Assembly: GCA_964461535.1 (NCBI GenBank)
Contig: CAYWUY010000003.1
Span: forward strand, 1 to 64,000
Source: Flavipsychrobacter sp964461535
GTDB lineage: Bacteria > Bacteroidota > Bacteroidia > Chitinophagales > Chitinophagaceae
Reading direction: 5' to 3'
Length of the DNA: 64,000 nucleotides
A model generated the notes under the pieces. The model ran no database searches. It had not been told where the DNA came from and saw nothing but the letters and a program-made list of their open reading frames with translations. Shown piece by piece: positions 25,515 through 34,064 of this stretch. A program made the translations under genes and the position numbers. Every line of letters starts with the position of its first letter. The first letter of the stretch is position 1.

Positions 25515-27404
25515 ATGCATTACGTTACAGCCGATAAAATAAGTAAATCATACGGTGTAAAGCCACTTTTTACTAATATAAGCTTCCATATAAATGAAGG
25601 AGATAAGATAGCCCTTATTGCAAGAAACGGAAGTGGAAAATCAACCCTATTAAAAATATTAGCAGGCAAAGATGTGCCGGATGAAGGTAGCGTGTGGATA
25701 CATAAAGATGTAACTGTAGCCTTATTTGAACAAGACCCAAATTTTGACGAGGAGGCATCGGTATTAGATAATATATTCCACTATAAGCACCCTGTATCTG
25801 AAGCATTAAGAAACTACGAACGAATAATTAATGCCCCTGAACAAGACCCGGTAGAGTTAGGTGCAGCACTAGCTGTTATAGACGAGCTAGGAGCGTGGGC
25901 ATTTGAGGCAAAAGTAAAGGAGATACTAGGTAAACTTAATATCCACACTTTAGACCAAAAAGTAAAAACCCTCTCAGGCGGACAGCGTAAAAGAGTGGCA
26001 TTAGCGCAAATACTAATAGATATAGGATTTGAGCATAAACACGTGTTGCTAATAATGGATGAACCTACCAACCACCTAGATGTAGAAATGGTGGAATGGC
26101 TAGAACACTATCTGAATCAAGAAAACGTAACCTTACTACTGGTAACCCACGACAGGTATTTTCTTGAGGATGTATGTGATGAAATATGGGAAATAGATGG
26201 CAGCAGCATATATACCTACAAAGGAGACTACGCAAACTATCTGGACAAAAAAGCTGCACGTATAGATAACCAAGCAGCTAGTATAGATAAAGCAAAAAAC
26301 CTGTACAGAAAAGAGCTGGAATGGATGCGTAAGCAACCAAAGGCACGTACTACAAAAAGCAGAAGCAGAGAAGATAACTTCTACGAAATAGAGAAAAAAG
26401 CCAAGCAAAAGATTGTAGATGAACAGGTGAAGCTGGAGATGAAAATGAGTCGCTTAGGTGGTAAGGTAGCAGAATTAAAAAAAGTATACAAAAACTTTGG
26501 TGACAAAGTAATATTAAAAGGCTTTGACTACACTTTTAAAAAGGGAGAAAGAATAGGAGTAATAGGCAAAAATGGAGCTGGCAAAAGTACATTTTTACAA
26601 CTTCTACAAGGCCATGCAATGGCTGATAGCGGCAAAATAAATATAGGCGACACCGTAGTGTTTGGCAATTTCTCTCAGCAAGGACTAGTGATAAAAGAGG
26701 ATATGCGCTTGATAGAATTTGTGAAGAATATAGCGGAAAACTTCCCATTAGCTAGCGGAGGATCTTTAAGCGCTTCACAATTCTTAAGTTTATTCTTATT
26801 CCCACCAGAACAGCAATACACTTACTTATCAAAGCTTAGCGGTGGAGAACGTAAACGCCTTCAGTTATTATCGGTATTATTTAGAAACCCAAATTTCTTG
26901 ATACTAGACGAACCTACAAATGACTTAGACTTACCTACCCTGTCGGTACTAGAAAACTTCTTAAGCGAATATCAAGGCTGCTTACTGATAGTATCTCACG
27001 ACAGATACTTTATGGATAGACTTGTAGACCACCTATTTGTATTTGAAGGGGATGGTGTAGTCAGAGATTTTCCGGGCAACTACAGCGAGTATAGAATAGA
27101 CCTAAAAAATAGAGAAAAAGAGCCTATTAAACCAATTGCGGTGCAGCAAGATGCTGTTGTTAAAGAAAATACAGTTACTGCTCCACCTGCAAAGAAAAAA
27201 CTAAGCTATAAAGAGCAGAAAGAGTTTGAGCAGCTAGAGAAAGATATACCTGCGCTTGAAGCAGAAAAGGTAACTATTTCTGATAAAATGAGCACATCAG
27301 GAATAAGTTTTGAAGAAATGCAACAATTAGGAAATAGAATGATGGAGATAACCCAACTACTAGAAGAGAAGGAAATGCGCTGGCTAGAGCTTAGCGAATT
27401 GTGA
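25515..27404 (+). CDS. ABC-F family ATPase (Uup-like)
   Basis: A 629-residue soluble protein with two ABC domains and no membrane part, acting on ribosomes. Domain 1 has GSGKSTLL, LSGGQRKRVALAQ and LLIMDEPTNHLD. Domain 2 has GAGKSTFL, LSGGERKRLQLLS and ILDEPTNDLD. The linker (about 240-310) is basic and helical. A C-terminal coiled coil (about 550-629) of Lys/Glu-rich heptads is typical of Uup. It is likely a ribosome-rescue or translation factor; antibiotic target protection is less likely, given the Uup-type tail and the absence of a regulatory leader. Confidence 0.92.
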   Translation: MHYVTADKISKSYGVKPLFTNISFHINEGDKIALIARNGSGKSTLLKILAGKDVPDEGSVWIHKDVTVALFEQDPNFDEEASVLDNIFHYKHPVSEALRNYERIINAPEQDPVELGAALAVIDELGAWAFEAKVKEILGKLNIHTLDQKVKTLSGGQRKRVALAQILIDIGFEHKHVLLIMDEPTNHLDVEMVEWLEHYLNQENVTLLLVTHDRYFLEDVCDEIWEIDGSSIYTYKGDYANYLDKKAARIDNQAASIDKAKNLYRKELEWMRKQPKARTTKSRSREDNFYEIEKKAKQKIVDEQVKLEMKMSRLGGKVAELKKVYKNFGDKVILKGFDYTFKKGERIGVIGKNGAGKSTFLQLLQGHAMADSGKINIGDTVVFGNFSQQGLVIKEDMRLIEFVKNIAENFPLASGGSLSASQFLSLFLFPPEQQYTYLSKLSGGERKRLQLLSVLFRNPNFLILDEPTNDLDLPTLSVLENFLSEYQGCLLIVSHDRYFMDRLVDHLFVFEGDGVVRDFPGNYSEYRIDLKNREKEPIKPIAVQQDAVVKENTVTAPPAKKKLSYKEQKEFEQLEKDIPALEAEKVTISDKMSTSGISFEEMQQLGNRMMEITQLLEEKEMRWLELSEL

Positions 27405-27410
27405 TAAAAC

Positions 27411-27442
27411 AACAATGCCCCTAACTATCTAGGGGCATTGTT
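27411..27442. terminator. Bidirectional intrinsic terminator
   Basis: A perfect 13-bp stem (AACAATGCCCCTA / TAGGGGCATTGTT, loop ACTATC) sits between the convergent ABC-F gene and the next minus-strand gene. Confidence 0.85.
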
Positions 27443-27451
27443 ATTATATCT

Positions 27452-28309
27452 TTATTCGAACTTCCATGGTCTGTCGGTATCGTAGTCTTCCCACCATTTG
27501 TATATTCTATGATCGCGAACCCACTTTGCAGTAAAAGGCATAAATAATAATCCCACAGTCAAATTACTTTTAGAAGTAACATTAGTATTTACATCTTGCA
27601 TAGAAAAAGAAGTCGCTTTACCTTCTTGTAATAAAACATCGCCAATAACATAGTTAGCCCTAAGCTTCATACATATTAATGCAATAAATGAAAACTCAAA
27701 CTTAACAAAAGGAGATACCGCGAATTTACTATCTGAAGATAATGAACTATTATCTAGCCATACCATAGAATTATATTGCGGAAAAACACCTGCTCCCAGT
27801 GTCATACCAAAACGAGATGACCAACGAGGTAATGCATCTCCACCAAGTTTTACATCTAAACTAACAGGCAGCGCCATTTGCGTAACTACTGCACCTTGAA
27901 AATCTGTATTAAAACCTGTTGTATACTCAGAACCACCAGTGTATACAGGCTTGTTATTCAAGTCAAATACGTATGAATTATAGTATAAATCTACCCCTAA
28001 AGCGAGAATAGATTTTCTACCTATACGCTGTAAAGGCAATGTATTACCCATACTATAACCTAAGCCAAATACAGACGTTGAATTTCTGGTAAGAATAGTA
28101 TCGTAAATATAAGTACCTGACTGGTTATAAACCGGTACTACACTTTTAAAATCTACATTCATCATGCCATAATGAACTCCCCACTGATAACGTCCTTTTT
28201 TCATAAAAAAACGAAATGGATTACCATATGAGTAATACTGTGCAAAAGAGGCTGTTGAGATAAGTGCTAAAACAACAGAAAAAAACAATATACGTAGCGT
28301 GTGCTTCAT
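27452..28309 (-). CDS. Outer-membrane beta-barrel-like protein of unknown function
   Basis: A 285-residue exported protein (signal peptide ending ASFAQ at about 24). The body shows beta-strands rich in Tyr, Phe and Gly (GRYQWGVHYGMMNVDF, FGLGYSMGNTLP, LKVFPQYNS-like segments, FVKFEFSFIALICMKLRANY), fitting an outer-membrane barrel. The C-terminus is unusually acidic and aromatic (WWEDYDTDRPWKFE). No family is recognised. The OmpA-family gene lies 54 bp upstream on the same strand and may share its transcript. Confidence 0.7.
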   Translation of the reverse strand: MKHTLRILFFSVVLALISTASFAQYYSYGNPFRFFMKKGRYQWGVHYGMMNVDFKSVVPVYNQSGTYIYDTILTRNSTSVFGLGYSMGNTLPLQRIGRKSILALGVDLYYNSYVFDLNNKPVYTGGSEYTTGFNTDFQGAVVTQMALPVSLDVKLGGDALPRWSSRFGMTLGAGVFPQYNSMVWLDNSSLSSDSKFAVSPFVKFEFSFIALICMKLRANYVIGDVLLQEGKATSFSMQDVNTNVTSKSNLTVGLLFMPFTAKWVRDHRIYKWWEDYDTDRPWKFE

Positions 28310-28363
28310 TATTGATATGATTTTCAGTAAATATAAAACTTGATGGAGTATTTTACAATAGTA

Positions 28364-29329
28364 TTAGTTATTTAATACCCTAATCTCTACTCTTCTATTT
28401 CTTTCTGCATCTGCTTCCGTTCTTTCAAATGCTACCACAGGCCTACTTTTTCCAAATCCTTTGTACTCAAGACGTTCCTCTTTAATACCTCTATCAATTA
28501 AATAAAGATATATAGACTTTGCTCTATTTACCGAAAGATTAGGTTCATTAGTATCATTATCCATAGCGTCCGGTACATCTACTACACAACATACATGCCC
28601 TTCAATACGTATACGCATATGCGGATTATCAACCAATATCTTGAATAACTTTTCTAAAGTAGCATAAGACTCCTGCTTAATCACGTGGCTACCATAAGGA
28701 AAATACACGTTCCTTAGCTGGAATGTTTCACCCTCTTTTAGTGTTTTTAAAGTATTTATATCAGGTGCCTGTGTTGTTAATTTTAAATTTTGAGGGGGCT
28801 CCAGCTTGCCAGTTGAGTTGGAATTCAGTTGAGTTCTATCTATATGAACGTTATTTGCTGTTGTTTTATGTCCATCATTTTTAGCTGTAGCATTAGATGG
28901 CGGCGGATAAAATCTTCTTTTTTCTACTGCATTATTTACCACTATATCTACCCTTCTATCTGAGGGATATCCATCTTTATCTGTCTCATCCTCTCTACTA
29001 ACTTTTCCTTTACCGACACAAACTTTTACATCTTCTTCATTTACATTTCCGTACTTAACCAGATAGTTTTTTACGTTCTGGGCACGATTTATAGATAGTT
29101 TTTTATTATGGTCGTGAGAGCCTAAAAAGTCTGCATAACCTATAATGGTTATACTACTTCCGTATATTATCCTGTCGTTGTATATTAATAAGTCAATTTT
29201 TTTTGCGGTATTCTTATTTATGTTCGGATCATTCAAATCAAAGTATAACCGAAATGTATCTATTATATGCTGCCCCTTTGCCGGCACAGCCATAATAATC
29301 ACAGCGATATACAATAATTTTTTAAACAT
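28364..29329 (-). CDS. Tandem OmpA-domain exported protein
   Basis: A 321-residue exported protein with two OmpA-like peptidoglycan-binding domains. The first covers about residues 20-135 (IIGYADFLGSHDHNKKLSINR, ending RRVDIVV). The second covers about 200-321 (NVYFPYGSHVI, LSVNRAKSIYLYLIDRGIK, NRRVEIRVL). The linker is Thr/Asn-rich. A signal peptide ends near AKGQ, and no beta-barrel or lipobox is seen, so it would be a soluble periplasmic wall-binding protein. Its start lies only 65 bp from the scaffold gap, so upstream partners may be missing. Confidence 0.88.
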   Translation of the reverse strand: MFKKLLYIAVIIMAVPAKGQHIIDTFRLYFDLNDPNINKNTAKKIDLLIYNDRIIYGSSITIIGYADFLGSHDHNKKLSINRAQNVKNYLVKYGNVNEEDVKVCVGKGKVSREDETDKDGYPSDRRVDIVVNNAVEKRRFYPPPSNATAKNDGHKTTANNVHIDRTQLNSNSTGKLEPPQNLKLTTQAPDINTLKTLKEGETFQLRNVYFPYGSHVIKQESYATLEKLFKILVDNPHMRIRIEGHVCCVVDVPDAMDNDTNEPNLSVNRAKSIYLYLIDRGIKEERLEYKGFGKSRPVVAFERTEADAERNRRVEIRVLNN

Positions 29330-29394
29330 AAAACAAACTACAGAAATAGTAACTTACAGAAACACAAATATAATGAAAATACCCTGCAAGCTAC

Positions 29395-29494
29395 NNNNNN
29401 NNNNNNNNNNNNNNNNNNNNNNNNNNNNNNNNNNNNNNNNNNNNNNNNNNNNNNNNNNNNNNNNNNNNNNNNNNNNNNNNNNNNNNNNNNNNNN
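29395..29494. other. Scaffold gap of exactly 100 N
   Basis: One hundred unknown bases, a length often used as a placeholder for a gap of unknown size. Any gene or promoter between the OmpA-family gene and the transporter at 29510 could be missing. Reading frames crossing it are meaningless. Confidence 0.99.
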
Positions 29495-29509
29495 ACTAAC
29501 TTTACAATA

Positions 29510-30295
29510 ATGATTCACAAAATACTAGCAGATAAACCAACAAAGCTATTTGTAATACTAAGTGCTTTTTTTGTAGCCAATGCATTAATAGCGGAATGTA
29601 TAGGGGGTAAATTGTTTTCTCTGGAAAGTACGCTAGGGCTTACCCCAACACCATTTTCTCTTTTTGGAGAAGAAGGACTCACATTTACCTTAACTGCCGG
29701 TGTTTTGCTTTGGCCTTTAGAGTTTATTATGACTGACATAGTAAACGAATACTATGGCCCCAAAGCAGTAAGACGCATTTCATATACAGCAGTTGGCCTC
29801 ATTTGTTATGCATTTCTAATGTTCTATTTGGCTATACAAGTGCCGCCAGACAAAAGTTTTTGGATAGGCAGCCAAAAAGAAAATGGGATACCCGATATGC
29901 AAGTAGCTTTCACGGGCATATTCGGTCAGGGCATGTGGATAATAGTTGGTAGTCTTTGCGCATTTTTACTTAGCCAGCTTGTAGATGTTTGGGTATTTCA
30001 TAAAATAAAAAAAGCTACTGGTGAAAAAAAAGTATGGCTGAGAGCTACAGGTTCTACATTAATATCTCAGTTGGTTGATAGTTTCGTAGTACTATTCATT
30101 GCATTTAAAATAGGTAAAGGCTGGAGCTATCAAAGAGTGATTTCAATATGCTTGGTGAACTACGCCTACAAATTCACTATGGCTATAGTACTGACTCCAT
30201 TGATATATATAGGTGAAAAATTGATAGAAAAATACTTTGGGCCAGAAACTACAAGACAAATGAAGGAAAGTGCTATGGGTAAGATAAACGAATAG
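29510..30295 (+). CDS. Queuosine precursor transporter (YhhQ/VUT family)
   Basis: A 261-residue inner-membrane protein with about six helices. The family signature is clear in EFIMTDIVNEYYGPKAVRR, followed by GSTLISQLVDSFVVLFIAF. Members import queuine or preQ0/preQ1 for tRNA queuosine. The ATG at 29510 is 15 bases after the scaffold gap; a TAACTTTA just before it resembles a weak -7 box. No queuosine-synthesis gene is near, and none can be excluded within the gap. It converges on the next gene with only 2 bp between. Confidence 0.9.
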   Translation: MIHKILADKPTKLFVILSAFFVANALIAECIGGKLFSLESTLGLTPTPFSLFGEEGLTFTLTAGVLLWPLEFIMTDIVNEYYGPKAVRRISYTAVGLICYAFLMFYLAIQVPPDKSFWIGSQKENGIPDMQVAFTGIFGQGMWIIVGSLCAFLLSQLVDVWVFHKIKKATGEKKVWLRATGSTLISQLVDSFVVLFIAFKIGKGWSYQRVISICLVNYAYKFTMAIVLTPLIYIGEKLIEKYFGPETTRQMKESAMGKINE

Positions 30296-30297
30296 TA

Positions 30298-30789
30298 TCA
30301 ATAAAGTTTCAAGCGCATTTTTTTGAGTTGGTGTTTTACTCCATTATGTTCAACCTCTAATTGAGGAGATGGTATAAAATTAAACCCAACTGATGAGTAG
30401 CATTTTATGGCGGCATCATTGTTATGCCATACATACAACTCTACATATTCTGTTTCACAATCCTCAACGCATCTTTCTATCAGTAGTCTTACAAGTTCTT
30501 TTCCTAGACCTTTCATTCTACTAGCAGAATTACCAATCAATACTCTACCCAAGCGTGGAATACCTGTTTCTTGAGGTATAATTTCTCCAAACCCTACTGG
30601 CTCATTTGATTGATAAGCTATGTAAAATTTTCTATCAGGATATATCAGGCTATAATTTATAAACTGCTCTATAGTAAAAGGTATTCTAAACACATTTCCG
30701 GAAAACTGGAATAACAAGTCTTCATCCTTAACCCAGGTGTTAAGTATGGCTATGTGTTCATCTGAAAATGGCACAAGCTTCATAGACAT
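30298..30789 (-). CDS. GNAT-family N-acetyltransferase
   Basis: A 163-residue acetyltransferase fold using acetyl-CoA. The acetyl-CoA loop lies in RVLIGNSASRMKGLGKELVRLL (the RxKGLG part fits the Q/RxxGxG/A pattern), followed by VELYVWHNNDAAIKCYSSVGF, a typical strand 5/helix 4 segment. It is cytoplasmic. The substrate cannot be told. Start at 30789 or two codons later at 30783. No operon partner. Confidence 0.85.
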   Translation of the reverse strand: MSMKLVPFSDEHIAILNTWVKDEDLLFQFSGNVFRIPFTIEQFINYSLIYPDRKFYIAYQSNEPVGFGEIIPQETGIPRLGRVLIGNSASRMKGLGKELVRLLIERCVEDCETEYVELYVWHNNDAAIKCYSSVGFNFIPSPQLEVEHNGVKHQLKKMRLKLY

Positions 30790-30872
30790 AGACTTTCTTA
30801 AAGTTACAACAAAATAGCGCTATCTATGCTTAAAAAATGTGACCTTTATTTTTATAAATAGCAGGTAGATTC

Positions 30873-31856
30873 ATGCAGTATGCAGATAGCAATATAAAGA
30901 TTCAACAGAAGGTGGTAGTATTTACAACGCTTTTGTTTTTATTAAAAATTACTGCATGGGTGTTTACACATTCAGTAGCTATACTTACAGATGCTTTAGA
31001 ATATACTATCAATGTTATAGCAGGTATTGTCAGCTTATATAGCCTATACTTATCTGCTAGACCAAAAGATCAAAACCACCCATATGGTCATGGTAAGGCT
31101 GAATTTGTATCCGCAGCTCTCGAAGGGGTGTTAATGATAGTATCGTCGTTTATAATAGTATGGGAAGCTGTAAACAATATTTGGCACCCGCATACGCTAC
31201 ACCGTCTAGATAGCGGTATAGCACTGGTAGCATTAACAGCTATTGCCAATTACTTTGCAGGCGCCTATGCAATAAAGAATGGAGAAAAATCTCAAACACT
31301 AACATTAGTAGCTACAGGCAAGCATATGCAATCTGATACCTATGGCACCATTGGCATTTTATTAGGTGTAGCTCTTATATATTTTACCAATTGGGTATGG
31401 GTAGATAGTGTTATATCTATTGCATTTGCATTACTTATTGTTTATTCAGGCTATAGAATATTACGCAGTTCTCTTGCCGGAATTATGGACGAAGCAGACG
31501 AAGCCTTACTCAATGAGATTGTAACTTTCTTGAGTGCTAATAGGAAGGAAAACTGGATAGATATTCATAATCTACGTATCATAAAATATGGTAGCGTACT
31601 ACATTTAGACTGTCACTTAACACTACCCTGGTATTTTAATATAGAGCAAGGGCACGATGAAGTAAAAGCACTAGAAGATATGGTAAGAACTAATTTTGGT
31701 GAACATGTAGAACTATTTATACATACAGATAGTTGTATACCACCGTCTTGCTCTATATGCTTAAAAAATGACTGTAAAGAAAGAAAAACACTGAACAACC
31801 ACACTGTAGAATGGACAGTGCACAATATATCTAGCAATACAAAACATGGCTTGTAA
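30873..31856 (+). CDS. Cation diffusion facilitator family transporter with Cys-rich tail
   Basis: A 327-residue inner-membrane exporter of divalent metals such as zinc, iron or manganese, driven by protons. The first metal site lies in LTDALEYTINVIAG; HPYGHGKAEFVSA follows helix 2, and a second site sits in GKHMQSDTYGTIG. About six helices are followed by a cytoplasmic domain. The tail (about 297-312) has CIPPSCSICLKNDC, a CxxxxCxxCxxxxC cluster not part of the core fold, which may sense or buffer metal. No metal-responsive regulator is adjacent. It converges on the radical SAM gene with 3 bp between. Confidence 0.9.
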   Translation: MQYADSNIKIQQKVVVFTTLLFLLKITAWVFTHSVAILTDALEYTINVIAGIVSLYSLYLSARPKDQNHPYGHGKAEFVSAALEGVLMIVSSFIIVWEAVNNIWHPHTLHRLDSGIALVALTAIANYFAGAYAIKNGEKSQTLTLVATGKHMQSDTYGTIGILLGVALIYFTNWVWVDSVISIAFALLIVYSGYRILRSSLAGIMDEADEALLNEIVTFLSANRKENWIDIHNLRIIKYGSVLHLDCHLTLPWYFNIEQGHDEVKALEDMVRTNFGEHVELFIHTDSCIPPSCSICLKNDCKERKTLNNHTVEWTVHNISSNTKHGL

Positions 31857-31859
31857 CAA

Positions 31860-34058
31860 CTAAACAACTAGTAGACCAGCTTTATAAAGTATATTAATGG
31901 GTTTATTATCCCAAAATAACTCAAAGTCATCTAAGCCTTGTTTTTCATACTCTTCTTGTAGCTGTTGCAAAGTAAGCAGCTGCAAATTTTCAGCAGCTAG
32001 TTTAGGTAAAATACCCATTAGCCATTTAGCTTGTTCAACTGTCATTTGAGCAATCACAGTATCGGTTGCCGTATAAAAAGTAAGTTGCCCTACTTCCCAC
32101 TGACTACCTTTCTTACTTTTAGTTATAACAGAAAAGGTTGGACTTTCTCCAATAAACACAACCCTGGCAGTAGGTTTAGCTGGCTGATAAGCCAATTCAT
32201 CTAGTGATTTTTGTATGTAATCTGGCGGTATAGTTGTTTTAGGAACTTTATGATCAAACCACTTCTGCAAAGGATAGTCCAAGCATGCGGAATGCATATA
32301 ATTAAACAACGATTTTTTTAGACCATAACTAAACTGTTCATGGTCTATACCATTATTTTCCTCGTACAACAAGTCGTTATTAGCAAATGCACCTTCGGCA
32401 GTGGATGTTATTTTAATCTTGTATTTATCAGGCTCTTTACCTACTGGGCTATGAACTGTGAGGGCAAACCTATGCCAAAAGCCAGACTGCATAATACCTA
32501 ACTGAAACATTTGCCTTACCATCTCCATTGAGTCAATTGTTTCTTGTGCAGTTTGTGTAGGATAGCCATACATTAAATAGGCATGTACCATTATGCCAGC
32601 ATCAGTAAAATTTTTATTTACCCTAGCTACCTGCGCAACAGTTATTCCTTTTTGTATCAATTGCAGTAGTCTATCACTGGCTACTTCTAGCCCACCCGAC
32701 ACGGCAATGCAACCCGAAGCTTTTAGCAAAATGCAAAGATCTCTAGTAAAACTTTTTTCGAAACGTACATTCGCCCACCAACTAACAACAAGCTTTCTTC
32801 TTAAAATTTCCAGCGCCAAAGAACGCATTAATGCAGGGGGAGCTGCCTCATCTACAAAGTGAAAACCAGTATTGCCTGTTTGGGCAATTAGCTCTTCCAT
32901 TCTGTCGCAAAGTATAACAGCAGTTAAAGGTTCATAACGCTGAATATAATCCAAACTAGTATCGCAAAATGTACACTTACCCCAGTAGCAACCATGAGCC
33001 ATAGTAAGCTTGTTCCACCTACCATCACTCCACATGCTATGCATAGGATTAGCCACTTCTATTGCAGAGATGTACTTATCTAATAGTAAATCTGAATAGT
33101 CCGGGGTCCCTACTTGTCCTTGCTTATAATCTGCACACGCAGAATTATTTATATATACTACCTGATTATCTCTTTTAAGAAAAGTCCTTTTTAACTCATC
33201 TTCAGCAATTTCATTATTTACATATTTATGTAATTGCTGCATAGGTGCTTCTCCGTCATCTAGCGTAATAGCATTAAAGAACTCAAAAACTCTTATATCA
33301 GATAAAGACCTAAGTTCCGTGTTGGCAAAGCCTCCGCCCATAGTTACAAATATGCCGGGATGATGTTGCTGAATATAGCTGGCACACCTAAAAGCCGTGT
33401 ATAAATTGCCCGGAAAGGGAACAGAAAAAGCCACTAGCTGCGGATGACAATACTGCAACTTTTCTTCAAGTATTTCCAGAAGAATATCATCGGTAAAGGT
33501 CATTGGCGCTTTTAAGGCACCATACAACTCATCGAAACTATTAGCACTACGCCCTAGCCGTTCTGCATACCTACTGAATCCGAAATTCTCATCCACGCAT
33601 GTAGCTATCAGATCACTTAAATCTTCTAAATACATAGTAGCAAGGTGCTTAGCTTTATCTTGAACACCCATGCTACCAAAAGCCCATACTAAATCATCTA
33701 ACTGCTTGAACCTTGCTGCTTCAGGTAAAAAATTTCGTCTTGTAATTCTGTGAGCAAGCGTAGGGTCTTTACCTTGTAAAAACGCAATAACAGCATCAAT
33801 ACTACTAACGTACTTATCTCTGTGAGCAAGTATCCTTAATATATTGTCATTATGAGATGCTTCATTATTTTGAGCAGCTTCAAAAACTCTAGTTAAACCT
33901 GTTTTGCAAAATATAGCTAAAGTAGTTTCTATTCCTAAATCGCAATGATAGGATGAAACGCCTATAGTATTTAAGAAACCTTTTAGGTATGCTGTAGCCG
34001 GATAAGGAGTATTCAGCTGCGTAAAAGGAGGAGTAATAAGTAGTATTGAAGCTGCCAA
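31860..34058 (-). CDS. Cobalamin-binding-type radical SAM protein
   Basis: A 732-residue protein. The N-terminal half begins like B12-binding radical SAM enzymes (LITPPFTQLNTPYPATAYLKG) with a Rossmann-like segment LVAFSVPFPGNLYTAFRCA. The iron-sulfur motif is at Cys357, Cys362 and Cys365 (GCYWGKCTFC), that is CX4CX2C rather than the usual CX3CX2C. FHFVDEAAPP and GGLEVASDRLLQLIQKG follow in the barrel, and then a C-terminal domain of about 150 residues. The cofactor and reaction are inferred from the fold; the substrate is unknown. It starts 6 bp after the prolyl oligopeptidase stop, so the two form an operon. Confidence 0.88.
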   Translation of the reverse strand: MAASILLITPPFTQLNTPYPATAYLKGFLNTIGVSSYHCDLGIETTLAIFCKTGLTRVFEAAQNNEASHNDNILRILAHRDKYVSSIDAVIAFLQGKDPTLAHRITRRNFLPEAARFKQLDDLVWAFGSMGVQDKAKHLATMYLEDLSDLIATCVDENFGFSRYAERLGRSANSFDELYGALKAPMTFTDDILLEILEEKLQYCHPQLVAFSVPFPGNLYTAFRCASYIQQHHPGIFVTMGGGFANTELRSLSDIRVFEFFNAITLDDGEAPMQQLHKYVNNEIAEDELKRTFLKRDNQVVYINNSACADYKQGQVGTPDYSDLLLDKYISAIEVANPMHSMWSDGRWNKLTMAHGCYWGKCTFCDTSLDYIQRYEPLTAVILCDRMEELIAQTGNTGFHFVDEAAPPALMRSLALEILRRKLVVSWWANVRFEKSFTRDLCILLKASGCIAVSGGLEVASDRLLQLIQKGITVAQVARVNKNFTDAGIMVHAYLMYGYPTQTAQETIDSMEMVRQMFQLGIMQSGFWHRFALTVHSPVGKEPDKYKIKITSTAEGAFANNDLLYEENNGIDHEQFSYGLKKSLFNYMHSACLDYPLQKWFDHKVPKTTIPPDYIQKSLDELAYQPAKPTARVVFIGESPTFSVITKSKKGSQWEVGQLTFYTATDTVIAQMTVEQAKWLMGILPKLAAENLQLLTLQQLQEEYEKQGLDDFELFWDNKPINILYKAGLLVV

Positions 34059-34064
34059 AAAACA

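Noticed and set aside
29145..29510. Open frame crossing the run of N
   Set aside because: It exists only because N codons are not read as stops; it is not a gene.
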